A stretch of DNA of 64,000 bases from Alicyclobacillus herbarius DSM 13609. Lineage in GTDB: Bacteria; Bacillota; Bacilli; Alicyclobacillales; Alicyclobacillaceae. The position numbers and the translations under genes are program-made. The stretch covers positions 124,001 through 188,000 of the forward strand of contig NZ_AUMH01000002.1 of assembly GCF_000430585.1 (NCBI RefSeq). The letters run 5' to 3'. The notes under the pieces were generated by a model. The model saw only the letters and a program-made list of their open reading frames with translations. It made no database searches and was not told where the DNA came from. Positions 32,367 through 41,065 of the stretch are shown here, piece by piece. Position 1 is the stretch's first letter, and the number at the start of each line of letters is the position of its first letter.

Positions 32367-33494
32367 ATGGTCAGAGTGCTTCACATATTTGGAGCAATGA
32401 ACGTTGGCGGGGCGGAAGTCCTGGTAATGAACCTATACAGGCACATTGATCGGACCAAAGTATCGTTTGATTTCGCCGTACAGACACATCAGGAGGGCTA
32501 TTTTGACAAAGAGATTTCCTCGCTTGGGGGCAATGTGTGGAGACATTCGAAACCAAGAGATGTGGGCTCCAAAGCCTATTTAAAAGAACTGAGGAATACT
32601 CTTCTGACGAAGGGCCCATTTGATGTTGTTCATAGTCATGTTTATTACTCGAGCGGCGCAATCCTTGCGTTGGCCAAACTGTGCGGCGTACCGATGCGGA
32701 TAGCTCACAGTCACAGCATAGAAGATGGGGTCCATAATAGTCCCGCTAGAGAGCTATATAGACGAGTGTCTAGACTCCTGATTTTGCGAACGGCCACGCA
32801 CCTCTTTGCCTGTTCGTCCCTAGCGGGGCAGTCCCTCTATGGACGTGGCTTTCTGAAGGACCCACGCTCTCATATTATCCATAACTCTATTGACTTGTCA
32901 CCATTTGAATCCGAGGGGCAATTTTCCAACATACGTGAACAACTTTGCATTCCACAGGATGCCTTAGTGCTCGGCCACGTTGGCAGATTTGTGGAACAAA
33001 AGAACCATGCCTTCCTAATAGAAATTGTACGACGATTGAGAACTTCCGGAGTGAATGTACATGCAATATTAGCCGGCGATGGTCCCCTAAGAAGTAGAGT
33101 AGAGCAACAGAGTGCTCAAGCAGCTGTTCGAGACAGATTACATTTTCTGGGCATGCGCTCTGACGTATATGATGTCTTGAATGCAATCGATGTCTTCGTG
33201 TTCCCCTCTCTGTACGAGGGATTGGGTATCGCCGTCGTCGAGGCTCAAGCAAGTGGTAAGCCCTGCGTGGTTTCTACTGGAGTCCCTGAGGAGGTCGACA
33301 TGGGCTTAGGGTTAGTGCGTCGTTTGCCTCTTGACTCCCCCTCGGCTTGGATAGAAGCAGTTATCAGAATGGCGAATGTACCTCGAATACCCGCCAACAG
33401 AAGAGTAGAGGCTCTGAGAGTACGCGGATATGACGTGCGTCGAAACGCGAAAAAAATCCAAGAAGTGTATTTGACACGAGTTCATAAGGGATAG
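32367..33494 (+). CDS. Glycosyltransferase family 4, EpsF-like
   Basis: A 375-residue GT4 enzyme whose opening RVLHIFGAMNVGGAEVLVMN followed by LYRHIDRTKVSFDF is typical of EpsF-type exopolysaccharide transferases. The C-terminal half shows LGHVGRFVEQKNHAFLIEIV, AILAGDGPLRSRVEQ, LHFLGMRSDVYDVLNAIDVF and the E-x7-E motif in PSLYEGLGIAVVEAQASG. ATG 32367 has GGGGGAAA just ahead; an in-frame upstream start at 32337 lacks a site. It is the first gene after the IS and may depend on read-through or on its own promoter in 32227-32366, where no strong boxes were found. It ends with a tight junction to the next transferase. Confidence 0.93.
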   Translation: MVRVLHIFGAMNVGGAEVLVMNLYRHIDRTKVSFDFAVQTHQEGYFDKEISSLGGNVWRHSKPRDVGSKAYLKELRNTLLTKGPFDVVHSHVYYSSGAILALAKLCGVPMRIAHSHSIEDGVHNSPARELYRRVSRLLILRTATHLFACSSLAGQSLYGRGFLKDPRSHIIHNSIDLSPFESEGQFSNIREQLCIPQDALVLGHVGRFVEQKNHAFLIEIVRRLRTSGVNVHAILAGDGPLRSRVEQQSAQAAVRDRLHFLGMRSDVYDVLNAIDVFVFPSLYEGLGIAVVEAQASGKPCVVSTGVPEEVDMGLGLVRRLPLDSPSAWIEAVIRMANVPRIPANRRVEALRVRGYDVRRNAKKIQEVYLTRVHKG

Positions 33495-33502
33495 TGAGTA
33501 GA

Positions 33503-34633
33503 ATGTCAAGCCTACCTAGAGTTTTGCATGTGACCCAGTCGGGTGGTGGGGTTGCAAAGATTATCGAGCAAATCGTAAGAGCCTCCGTTGGGGCTGCCCA
33601 TACAGTTGTTGCTCCGCCATCGGCATTTTCGCCTGCCCAGCGGAGTCGCATGGCGACTAGATTCATTGAGTGCGACATGGTGCGAAACATAAATCCATTA
33701 GAAGACCTTCGCAGTATCCTTAAATTGAAAAGCATCCTATTGACGGAGGAATTTGACATTCTGCACTTGCACAGTAGTAAGGCAGGAATGCTGGGGAGAT
33801 TGGCTTCAATCTTAGGTAGGAAGCATACTCCCATAATTTTCAGCCCCCATGGTTGGTCTTTTCATCCGAACATGAATAGTCTGGCCCATCTAACCTTTGC
33901 AACCTTGGAAAGGCTTGCTGCTAGACTTGCCGATGACATCGTCTGTGTTTCGGATTCCGAACTCCTATATGGGCGTATGCACCGCGTGCATCCCCGCAAA
34001 AATATGATTCGGATATATAATGGGGTGGACGTAGATAGCTTTAGGCCGAATGGGAGTAAGGAGTACTACAGGGAGATGTTGGGCCTTCCACGAGAGTCAT
34101 TTGTCTACGCTGTCAATGCGCGTATTGCCCCGGGAAAATCCCCTTTAGAGATCATGCGGGCTTTTAGAATTGTTATCGACCAATGTCCAGATAGTTATCT
34201 CGTATATGTCGGAGATGGCCCCTTACGTGCTGAGCTTCAAAGCTTGGGCACAGCACTTAAACTTGAAGAGCGTGTCTTCTACGCCGGATGGGTTGATGAT
34301 GTTCGGCCTTACCTTTGGGCCGCAGACGCTGGTATATTAATCACTCAATGGGAGGCTTTTGGTCTCGCCGCCGTCGAATCACTTGCTGCTGGACTTCCCT
34401 GTGTAGTCAGTGGCGAGGGGCCCATGAAGGAAATTTTAGATGAGACTGTAGGGGTGATCGTGAATAACTACCATGAGCCTACGGCCATCGCGGATGGGAT
34501 GTTGGATGTTCGAAGGAAAAAGTTTGACAGTTCGAAATGTACTGCGCGTGCGATGCGGTTCTCTGCGCACCGAATGGTTCAAGAATATGATAGACTATAT
34601 CAAGAAGTTGCGCTTACACCCGCCCGTAGATGA
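33503..34633 (+). CDS. Glycosyltransferase family 4 protein
   Basis: A 376-residue GT4 enzyme. RVLHVTQSGGGVAKIIEQIV opens the acceptor domain; FDILHLHSSKAGMLGRLASI, IRIYNGVDVDSF, YAVNARIAPGKSPLEIMRAF and VYVGDGPLRAEL follow, with the E-x7-E motif as QWEAFGLAAVESLAAGLP. This set resembles CpsF/EpsD-type transferases with the SKAG motif. ATG 33503 is preferred (AAGGGA at 33486-33491 is 11 bases ahead) over GTG 33494, which overlaps the preceding stop. It is coupled with the EpsF-like gene and precedes the polymerase by 30 bases. Confidence 0.92.
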   Translation: MSSLPRVLHVTQSGGGVAKIIEQIVRASVGAAHTVVAPPSAFSPAQRSRMATRFIECDMVRNINPLEDLRSILKLKSILLTEEFDILHLHSSKAGMLGRLASILGRKHTPIIFSPHGWSFHPNMNSLAHLTFATLERLAARLADDIVCVSDSELLYGRMHRVHPRKNMIRIYNGVDVDSFRPNGSKEYYREMLGLPRESFVYAVNARIAPGKSPLEIMRAFRIVIDQCPDSYLVYVGDGPLRAELQSLGTALKLEERVFYAGWVDDVRPYLWAADAGILITQWEAFGLAAVESLAAGLPCVVSGEGPMKEILDETVGVIVNNYHEPTAIADGMLDVRRKKFDSSKCTARAMRFSAHRMVQEYDRLYQEVALTPARR

Positions 34634-34663
34634 TCAACAACCTCATACTGGGTAAGAGGATTG

Positions 34664-36133
34664 ATGGCTTTGTTGTATGGCAAATTATTAGTTCGGTTGA
34701 GTGCGATTATCCTCGTCATAGCAGTACCAATGACTTCTGTAGCCTTGGGTGAAATGATAGCCACCAATAAGTTAATTGTGAGTATTTTGTCTGTGATTAC
34801 GGTCAATTTCATTTTTCTTTTGCTTTATAGAGTTTTTTGCCGCCGCGAGGGATCATCGTCGTGGACTGATCCGGTAGTTATAATCGTCGTCTCGTATAGC
34901 CTATATGAGTTAGCATATCCATTGGATGTGTGTAGGGGCGTAATAAATGAATTCCCAATCGACGATGTTGTTTCTACACTGCGTCTGTATATAATCGCCA
35001 ATTTTGCATTACTTGGTGGGGTTCTCTTCGTGGAACTGCTGTCAAGGTGGGGCAAAAAGTATAAGCGACCTTTCACAAGAATTGAATCCGCTACAAAAAG
35101 TCGGACTTTATGGCGAGTATCCATTGTGTTTTTGTGTATCGGCATTGCACTCATGTGCATGGACGAGGTGAGAATGGGAGGACTGAGTGTTCTCGGAGTC
35201 ACCAACCGGTTGAAGAACTTTCAGGCTCAGATAAGTCTGGCAGGAAGCGCTCTGACACTACCATGGAAGGAAATTATTAGTGCGTCTCTTATTGTTATGG
35301 CGCAATCTGCACGTTCGAAGAAGCAGTACAGGCTCTTGGGTATTACCGTCGGCTTTCTGTCCTTGTTCTTCCTAATGGGGCTAGGAAGCCGTACGTATGT
35401 ATTTATGTGTATGTTTCCACCACTTGCTGTCTTAGTGGATCGTCGATTGATTCGTGTTACTACACTCCGTAGCTTTATGGCAATGTGTTTTATATTGCTC
35501 ATGCTCTCGCCTTGGTTTACTAACTATCGCAATTATCTTATACAAGGGATCGATCCCAGTAGCTTGCCAGCAAGTGCTTGGGCCTTCTCTCGGGGGGAAC
35601 TTGGGGGACAATTTCGAGTTGCAGTTCAAATATTTCTTAATGGAAGATGGTGGCCCGGGGCAGACCCCTCCTATCTGACAGCAGTTTTATACTCCTTGCC
35701 TAGACCTTTGTATATATTCCTGACAGGACACCCTAAACCGATGGACCTCGCTGATTGGTTTGCTGCAACATATTATACTTATATGTGGTCACATACCGGT
35801 GTAGGATGGGGATTTTCTCCTGTCATTCAGGCCTGGATGAACGGCGGCTCTATAGCAATATCTGTAGTATTCGCCTTATTAGGGATATTAACGCGGTCTG
35901 TGGTTGGGAGTAAATGGTTTGGTTACGTGTTGACTCCGCAGCTCATTTGGTTCAATCGAGTAGATTTCCATTCGTTTTTCTACGAAGTACTGTTAGTTAG
36001 TTTGGTAGTACTGATTGTTACTCACCTATCAAAAGTTATCGACGAAAGACGTGAACGAGCAACTGATCACCAACAACAAGAGAGGAAAAAGGCTAATAGA
36101 ATGTCTAACACCACACTACAGGAAACGGGATAA
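34664..36133 (+). CDS. Polysaccharide polymerase-like membrane protein (O-antigen polymerase type)
   Basis: A 489-residue membrane protein with about ten to twelve hydrophobic segments and a long external loop near residues 290-370 (NYLIQGIDPSSLPASAWAFS to SHTGVGWGFSPVIQAWMNGG), the plan of Wzy-type polymerases. The MGLGSRTYVFMCMFPPLAVL segment also fits the O-antigen polymerase family. ATG 34664 has AAGAGGA just ahead. It is the last gene of the exopolysaccharide locus and should join repeat units outside the membrane. Wzy sequences are weakly conserved, so the call rests on topology and context. No chain-length regulator pair (tyrosine kinase and adaptor) is visible in the window. Confidence 0.82.
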   Translation: MALLYGKLLVRLSAIILVIAVPMTSVALGEMIATNKLIVSILSVITVNFIFLLLYRVFCRREGSSSWTDPVVIIVVSYSLYELAYPLDVCRGVINEFPIDDVVSTLRLYIIANFALLGGVLFVELLSRWGKKYKRPFTRIESATKSRTLWRVSIVFLCIGIALMCMDEVRMGGLSVLGVTNRLKNFQAQISLAGSALTLPWKEIISASLIVMAQSARSKKQYRLLGITVGFLSLFFLMGLGSRTYVFMCMFPPLAVLVDRRLIRVTTLRSFMAMCFILLMLSPWFTNYRNYLIQGIDPSSLPASAWAFSRGELGGQFRVAVQIFLNGRWWPGADPSYLTAVLYSLPRPLYIFLTGHPKPMDLADWFAATYYTYMWSHTGVGWGFSPVIQAWMNGGSIAISVVFALLGILTRSVVGSKWFGYVLTPQLIWFNRVDFHSFFYEVLLVSLVVLIVTHLSKVIDERRERATDHQQQERKKANRMSNTTLQETG

Positions 36134-36191
36134 ACGTAGCTGTCAAGTCGGACACACCCTGAAAACTGTGGGGTGAATAGCTGACCCTTTT

Positions 36192-36527
36192 GATAAGAAC
36201 TTCCTGTTTGCGAATACGCCGCGCGGGGCAAGGGCGAGCTCCATCGCGTACAGCCTAGTGGAGACGGCCAAGGAGAACGGCCTGGACCCGTACTTGTACC
36301 TGGAGTACCTGTTCGAGCGGCTGCCCAACATCCGAACAGATGACCCGGCAGCGATGGACGACTTGCTGCCGTGGTCGGAGCGTCTGCCGGAACGAATCCG
36401 GAGACGTGGAAAAAAAGGATAGCATGAGAAATCGCCCCGCTGGGTTCCCTGGCGGGGTTGATTGTTGCTGTAGACTACTCTCGCCTAAGTCCGGACAAGC
36501 ACAAGGTGTGAGGAGTCTTACGCTTAC
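36192..36527 (+). mobile_element. IS66-family remnant: transposase C terminus plus right end
   Basis: Bases 36198-36422 read as the last 74 codons of an IS66 TnpC transposase (NFLFANTPRGARASSIAYSL, then ETAKENGLDPYLYLEYLFER, then DDLLPWSERLPERI) ending in a TAG at 36420. After it comes a hairpin CCCCGC/GCGGGG and then GGAGTCTTACGCTTAC at 36512-36527, which matches the usual IS66 terminal repeat read outward (GTAAGC). Everything to the left of the transposase C terminus, including tnpA, tnpB and the left end, is missing, so the element is immobile by itself. Confidence 0.85.
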
Positions 36528-36606
36528 GTGGGAATTATGATTACCGAATTTACCAACGCCTTTGTAAAAACCACCCTAACGGGCATAGACCTGAACAGAC
36601 AAAAAG

Positions 36607-36726
36607 TCCCACTCTCGTAGAGTGGGAGTCACGGAAAGTGACGCATGGACGATTCGAGGGAGTTAAGCACGGGAGCGATGCTTACACCCGTAGCTGAATC
36701 GTACCCCTTATGAAGTTTTGAATCAA
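36607..36726 (+). ncRNA. Structured element: two hairpins plus an H-type pseudoknot, omega-RNA-like end of an IS605/TnpB element
   Basis: In a gene-free stretch, three ordered structures occur. Hairpin 1: TCCCACTCT/AGAGTGGGA, 9 pairs with a CGT loop (36607-36627). Hairpin 2: GTCAC/GTGAC around GGAAA (36628-36642). Then an outer stem ACGATTC/GAATCGT (36649-36655 with 36696-36702), extended by GG/CC over one bulge, encloses a stem TAAGCA/TGCTTA (36664-36669 with 36679-36684) whose loop CGGG (36670-36673) can pair with CCCG (36687-36690), an H-type pseudoknot. The 3' side ends TGAAGTTTTGAATCAACCCC. This order and ending resemble the right ends of IS200/IS605 elements that encode TnpB guide RNAs, but no tnpB is in the window. 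Assignment is inference. Confidence 0.5.
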
Positions 36727-36730
36727 CCCC

Positions 36731-37013
36731 TATTGTTAGAAAACCTTACAAATAACAAGCGCATTCTCAATTTGGCGCGTAGTTTTGGGACAAAACATCA
36801 CATTACTAATGAGACCGCGGGGGTTGAAGACTGAAAACGTAGCATTGGACGGCCACCGTCTCGCACTCGTTATAACGTTATATCCAATGCCGATTCGTCA
36901 CCTCGAAATCATCAACATTTCATTGAGAAGCGAGTAAGCCCCACATATACTCAACTTAGTCCATCGGATTTTGTGGAATTTATGCACTGCATCGGAGATG
37001 AGGAGGATGCCGA
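36731..37013. other. Gene-free stretch before ssuE, nothing recognised
   Basis: AT-rich sequence without an open frame of interest. It should contain the promoter of the ssu genes; a TATAAC-like word at 36870 is present but no convincing -35 partner was found. Confidence 0.4.
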
Positions 37014-37563
37014 ATGACCCGTATTGCCCTGATTTCAGGAAGCCCATCGGAGCCCTCTCGGCTTGCGGCCGTGCTGCAATGGCTCAGCCATCGTTTCGAA
37101 GCCCACGGTATTGACACGCAAACCATCCTGGTACGACCTCCCGCCTGAGGACTTGGTGTTTGCCAGGACCCAAAGTGCGGCAATTTCCCGAGTGAACCAG
37201 GTTATTTTGGACGCGGACGCAGTGGTCATCGGAACTCCAATCTATAAGGCGTCGTATACAGGGGTGCTCAAGGCGTACTTAGATCTGCTGCCGGTCGGGG
37301 CGCTGGAGAACAAGCGCGTTCTTCCGGTGGCTGTCGGTGGTACCATCGCCCATTTGCTGGCTTTAGAGTACGCGCTCAAGCCGGTCTTGTCTGTGCTGGG
37401 AGCCACGGCTCTGGAGAAGAGTGTTTTCGGATTGGATACCCAGTTTACACGCAATGAAGCGTCCGGTGGATATGAGATTGCGCCAGACTTGCAGGACCGG
37501 TTGTCGGACGCCGTGCAAGCTCTCATAACAAGGTTCGATTCAGTCACTTTGCACCTGTCGTGA
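37014..37563 (+). pseudogene. ssuE: NADPH-dependent FMN reductase SsuE, frameshifted
   Basis: Two frames together make one SsuE of about 183 residues. From ATG 37014 (GAGGAGG at 37000-37006) the frame reads MTRIALISGSPSEPSRLAAV and stops at 37146 after PPA; the rest continues in the next frame as DLPPEDLVFARTQSAAIS, then ADAVVIGTPIYKASYTGVLK and LPVAVGGTIAHLLALEYALK to a stop at 37561-37563. The shift lies between about 37125 and 37145, equivalent to one extra base or two missing. SsuE supplies reduced FMN to SsuD. Unless the shift is a sequencing error, this copy is inactive and the downstream FMNH2-dependent enzymes need another reductase. SsuD follows directly. Confidence 0.88.
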
Positions 37564-37627
37564 GTTCATGCCGAGCACAGCTTCGGAGCACATGGAAATG
37601 AGCAGAAACGACGGAGGTGAGTCCGTT

Positions 37628-38794
37628 ATGGAGTTGTTTTGGTTTATCCCTACACATGGCGACGGTCGTTATCTGGGAACTCGCCAAGGTGCGCGCGCTG
37701 TAAATCACGCGTATTGCCGCCAAATCGCACAGGCTGCAGACGAAGTTGGGTTTTCCGGAGTGTTGTTGCCGACAGGCAAGTCTTGCGAGGACGCGTGGAT
37801 TGTGGCGTCCACCATTGCACCGTTCACCAAGAGCTTGAAGTTTCTCGTGGCGGTTCGCCCAGGGTTGATGTCACCGACGTTAGCCGCCCGTATGGCGGCC
37901 ACGCTGGACCGATTTTCGGACGGCAGGTTGCTCATCAATGTGGTGACCGGTGGGGATCCGGTAGAAAACGCCGGGGACGGCCTGTTTCTGCCGCACGACG
38001 AGCGGTACGCCTTGACGGACGAGTTCCTCACAGTCTGGAGGCGTCTCCTGTCTCAGGAAGGCAAGGTCGATTACGCAGGCGAACGTCTTCGCATAGAGGG
38101 CGGTGAGGTACTCTACCCGCCGGTGCAAAAGCCTTATCCGCCATTGTATTTCGGTGGTTCATCACCTGCCGCGATGCAGGTGGCCGCACGCCACGTTGAT
38201 GTATACCTCACCTGGGGAGAGCCCCCGTCTCAAGTGGAAGAAAAGATAGCGAAGGTGCGCAAACTGGCGGACGAGCAGGGACGAAAAGTCCGGTTCGGCA
38301 TCCGGCTGCACGTCATCGTTCGGGAAACCGCGACTGCGGCCTGGCAAGCCGCCGATGAACTGATTCGATACCTGGACGACGAAACGATTGCAGCAGCACA
38401 ACAGATATTTGCCCGCATGGATTCGGTGGGGCAACAACGGATGAGTCAGTTGCACAAAGGCGACAGGTCGCACCTTGAAATCAGTCCCAACCTCTGGGCG
38501 GGCGTTGGACTGGTCAGAGGCGGTGCCGGAACAGCGCTCGTGGGCGATCCGGAAACCGTTGCGGCGCGCATCAGGGAATATCAACAGCTTGGCATTGAAA
38601 CCTTTATCCTCTCCGGTTACCCACATCTGGAGGAGGCATACCGGGTGGCTGAACTGTTGTTTCCTCTGCTCCCCATTGCGAAAAGCAGCCGCGCGGATGA
38701 ACGTTCCTATATCAGCCCGTTTGGCGAAATGATTGCCAATGAGTTGATTCCGGAATCGCGCGATTCCGTCGCCTCCGGGGCGGCGAGCTCATAA
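37628..38794 (+). CDS. ssuD: FMNH2-dependent alkanesulfonate monooxygenase
   Basis: A 388-residue bacterial-luciferase-fold monooxygenase that follows SsuD throughout: [20 protein letters not shown] at the start, [17 protein letters not shown] near 47, [20 protein letters not shown] near 70, [19 protein letters not shown] near 107, and [23 protein letters not shown] 37628 has GGAGGTGAG at 37613-37621. It releases sulfite from alkanesulfonates using FMNH2 and O2, normally with SsuE as reductant. It looks fully intact although ssuE before it and ssuC after it are broken, so its preservation suggests use with a different reductase and transporter, or very recent decay. Confidence 0.95.
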   Translation: MELFWFIPTHGDGRYLGTRQGARAVNHAYCRQIAQAADEVGFSGVLLPTGKSCEDAWIVASTIAPFTKSLKFLVAVRPGLMSPTLAARMAATLDRFSDGRLLINVVTGGDPVENAGDGLFLPHDERYALTDEFLTVWRRLLSQEGKVDYAGERLRIEGGEVLYPPVQKPYPPLYFGGSSPAAMQVAARHVDVYLTWGEPPSQVEEKIAKVRKLADEQGRKVRFGIRLHVIVRETATAAWQAADELIRYLDDETIAAAQQIFARMDSVGQQRMSQLHKGDRSHLEISPNLWAGVGLVRGGAGTALVGDPETVAARIREYQQLGIETFILSGYPHLEEAYRVAELLFPLLPIAKSSRADERSYISPFGEMIANELIPESRDSVASGAASS

Positions 38795-38804
38795 GGTCCA
38801 CCCA

Positions 38805-39549
38805 ATGACCCGGAGACTGGTACAGAGAATTCTGGTCGGCATTGTGATTCCCGCTATGGTCGTGGTTCTGTGGCAAGTTCTCTGTCAACACGGTGTGTTT
38901 CCGTCCGATCTCCTGCCGGCGCCCAGTGCCATTTGCCAGGCATTTGTGGCCATGGGAAGCAACGGAACTCTCTGGGCTGATGTGGATGCGACATGTGTCC
39001 GGCTCGTCCTAGGGTTTGTGTTCGGTGCTTTGGCGGGGCTTGTTCTGGGTGCGTTGGTCGGTTTCTTCGAAACGGTCGAATGGCTGATTGACCCGATGAT
39101 CCAATCTGTGCGATCCGTCCCATCGCTTGCATGGGTCCCTTTGTTCATCCTTTGGATGGGCATTGGTGAGGGCTCAAAGATCACGCTGATTGCCGTAGGT
39201 GTCTTTTTTCCCATGTATTTAGCCACGATGAACGGCATTCGATACGTGGACAGGAAACTGCTTGAGGTCGGTCAAGTGTTTGACGAAGCGCTCTATCTCT
39301 GCAACACCATCGTCTGTTATGCAAGGGCAACCGGGGCGTGTGGCGGAGGTGGTCACTCTGCCTGCGGACAGGCTTCACACCCGGAACCTGGAGTCGCTGG
39401 CAGACGTGAAGCAATCTATCTTCAATATTTTGAAGCTGCAGGGGGCCAGTTTGGCATCCAGGCAGAGTCGAACCGCACCCCAGTCCACAGGTTCGTCTCT
39501 GACCGTTTCGGAACCTATCCCGTCGAATACAACGTCTGGAGGAATGTAA
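38805..39549 (+). pseudogene. ssuC: Deletion chimera of ssuC (permease) and ssuB (ATPase C terminus), frameshifted
   Basis: From ATG 38805 the frame encodes an SsuC-type permease: LVLGFVFGALAGLVLGALVG, SVPSLAWVPLFILWMGIGEG, then PMYLATMNGIRYVDRKLLEV. Right after VGQVF (about 39285) it switches, in frame, to a piece of an SsuB ATPase C terminus, DEALYLCNTIV, and one base later (about 39318) the SsuB text continues in the next frame as VMQGQPGRVAEVVTLPADRL and ESLADVKQSIFNILKLQGA to about 39450. So the 3' half of ssuC and most of ssuB were lost in one deletion, and the residue then acquired a frameshift. The last 100 bases are unassigned. No ssuA is visible, so sulfonate uptake by this system is dead. 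Confidence 0.85.
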
Positions 39550-39555
39550 ATCGCC

Positions 39556-40992
39556 ATGGACAGGGGACAGCGCTTTCTGGCCAGTCTGCACGACGGCCGA
39601 AACGTTTGGCTGGACGGTCAACGGGTGTCGGATGTCACAAAGCATCCGGCCTTCACGGGAACGCTTCGTACGATTTCACGCTTGTTCTATACCTTGGATA
39701 TCCCAGGCATTCAAGAGCAGATTGGATTCGTGAGTCCGCGGTCGGGGAGTTATGTTCATAACGCGTTTCTCGTGCCCAAAAGCCCGGAAGATTTGAGTCG
39801 CCGTACGGCAGCGTTCGCACATTGGGCCGAGCAAACCCACGGTGTCATGAGCCGCTTGTCCGATTATGCCAGGTCAATGGTGACCGGATGGTACGCCGTG
39901 CGCGAGGCGTTCGCCGCGGACGATCCGCACTTTGTCGAGAAAATCACCCGGTACTACGAAACGGCCAGAGACGAAGACCGGTTCTTGACCACCGCCTTGC
40001 TCGATCCGCAAATCAATCGAGCCAAGCGAATTGACGACGAGAATCCCGATGCGGTGTTGCGGATTGTGCGGGAGAATTCGGACGGCGTGGTGGTCCGTGG
40101 GGCCAAAATGATTGCTACGGCCGCGCCCTACACACACGACTTTTTGATCTTCCCTTTTTACCATGTGGATGCGGCCCATCCTGAATACGCGCATGCCCTC
40201 ATTGTGCCCGCCAACCTTCAGGGCCTTCATATTGTCTGCAGGGAATCGTTCGCGTCGGCGGACACGGAACAGCACCCGCTCAGCAGTCGGTATGACGAAA
40301 TGGATGCCGTGCTCATCTTTGACGACGTCCTGGTACCGTGGGAGCGCGTGTTGCTGAAAAACAACCCAGACGCAGTGTGGCGGCTTAGGCAAAACACTTC
40401 GGCGAACGCCCTGGCCTTCCATCAAACAGTGGTTCGGGCGGTGGCCAAACTCCGCTTTGTGACGGGGGTCGCCTGCGCCGTGGCGGAGGCCATTGGGGTA
40501 AACGGATTTCTCCATGTCCAGGAGAAACTGGGGGAGCTGTTGGTTCAGGTTGACACCCTGCAAGCTCTCGTCACGGCCTCGGAGGTTCACTCCTCTCCGG
40601 ATGAATTCGGCAACCAGATTCCGGCCCTCGGATATCTGGAAACAGCCCGCAACCTGAATAGTCGGTACTATCCACGCGCCATTGAGATTTTGCAGCAAGT
40701 TGGAGCCGGTGGGTTCATGCAGGTACCATCGCACGCCTCTGCTTACGAAGGAACGGTGTCTCATCTCATTGACAAATACTTCGCTGGAGCCACTGTGCCT
40801 GCGGGTGCCAAGATCAAGCTATTTCAACTTGGGTGGGACCTTATCGGCAGTCAGCTGGGTGCTCGGCACCAGCTGTATGAACGGTACTACGCGGGTGATC
40901 CGGTACGCATGTATGCCAATCAGTACCTTCATGCGGACAAGCGGCCATACACCCAGCCGGTGTGGGATCTCATCCGCCAGTCTGAGGCGTGA
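39556..40992 (+). CDS. HpaB-family flavin-dependent aromatic monooxygenase (4-hydroxyphenylacetate 3-hydroxylase type)
   Basis: A 478-residue FADH2-dependent hydroxylase of the HpaB family. Family landmarks are HPAFTGTLRTISRLFYTLDI near the N terminus, DAVLRIVRENSDGVVVRGAK near 175, MIATAAPYTHDFLIFPF, then DDVLVPWERVLL near 265 and the C-terminal SRYYPRAIEILQQVGAGGFM. It needs a separate flavin reductase (HpaC), not seen here. GGAGG lies 13 bases ahead of ATG 39556. Its place between sulfonate genes and an NtaA/DszA-like monooxygenase suggests oxidation of an aromatic sulfur compound rather than hydroxyphenylacetate; that is inference from context. Confidence 0.9.
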   Translation: MDRGQRFLASLHDGRNVWLDGQRVSDVTKHPAFTGTLRTISRLFYTLDIPGIQEQIGFVSPRSGSYVHNAFLVPKSPEDLSRRTAAFAHWAEQTHGVMSRLSDYARSMVTGWYAVREAFAADDPHFVEKITRYYETARDEDRFLTTALLDPQINRAKRIDDENPDAVLRIVRENSDGVVVRGAKMIATAAPYTHDFLIFPFYHVDAAHPEYAHALIVPANLQGLHIVCRESFASADTEQHPLSSRYDEMDAVLIFDDVLVPWERVLLKNNPDAVWRLRQNTSANALAFHQTVVRAVAKLRFVTGVACAVAEAIGVNGFLHVQEKLGELLVQVDTLQALVTASEVHSSPDEFGNQIPALGYLETARNLNSRYYPRAIEILQQVGAGGFMQVPSHASAYEGTVSHLIDKYFAGATVPAGAKIKLFQLGWDLIGSQLGARHQLYERYYAGDPVRMYANQYLHADKRPYTQPVWDLIRQSEA

Positions 40993-41065
40993 GGATCGGT
41001 CCAGGCGACGGCCGTGCAGCAACGACGGTCGACCGGTTCCCGTCGGACAAGGAGTGAGCACAGGA

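Noticed and set aside
39874..40764. 296-codon minus-strand open frame
   Set aside because: It is antisense to the well-supported HpaB-family gene, with no family match or ribosome site.
40682..41065. Upstream extension of the NtaA/DszA-like reading frame
   Set aside because: It overlaps the HpaB gene, and AAGGAGTGA with ATG at 41066 plus family start position define the true beginning.
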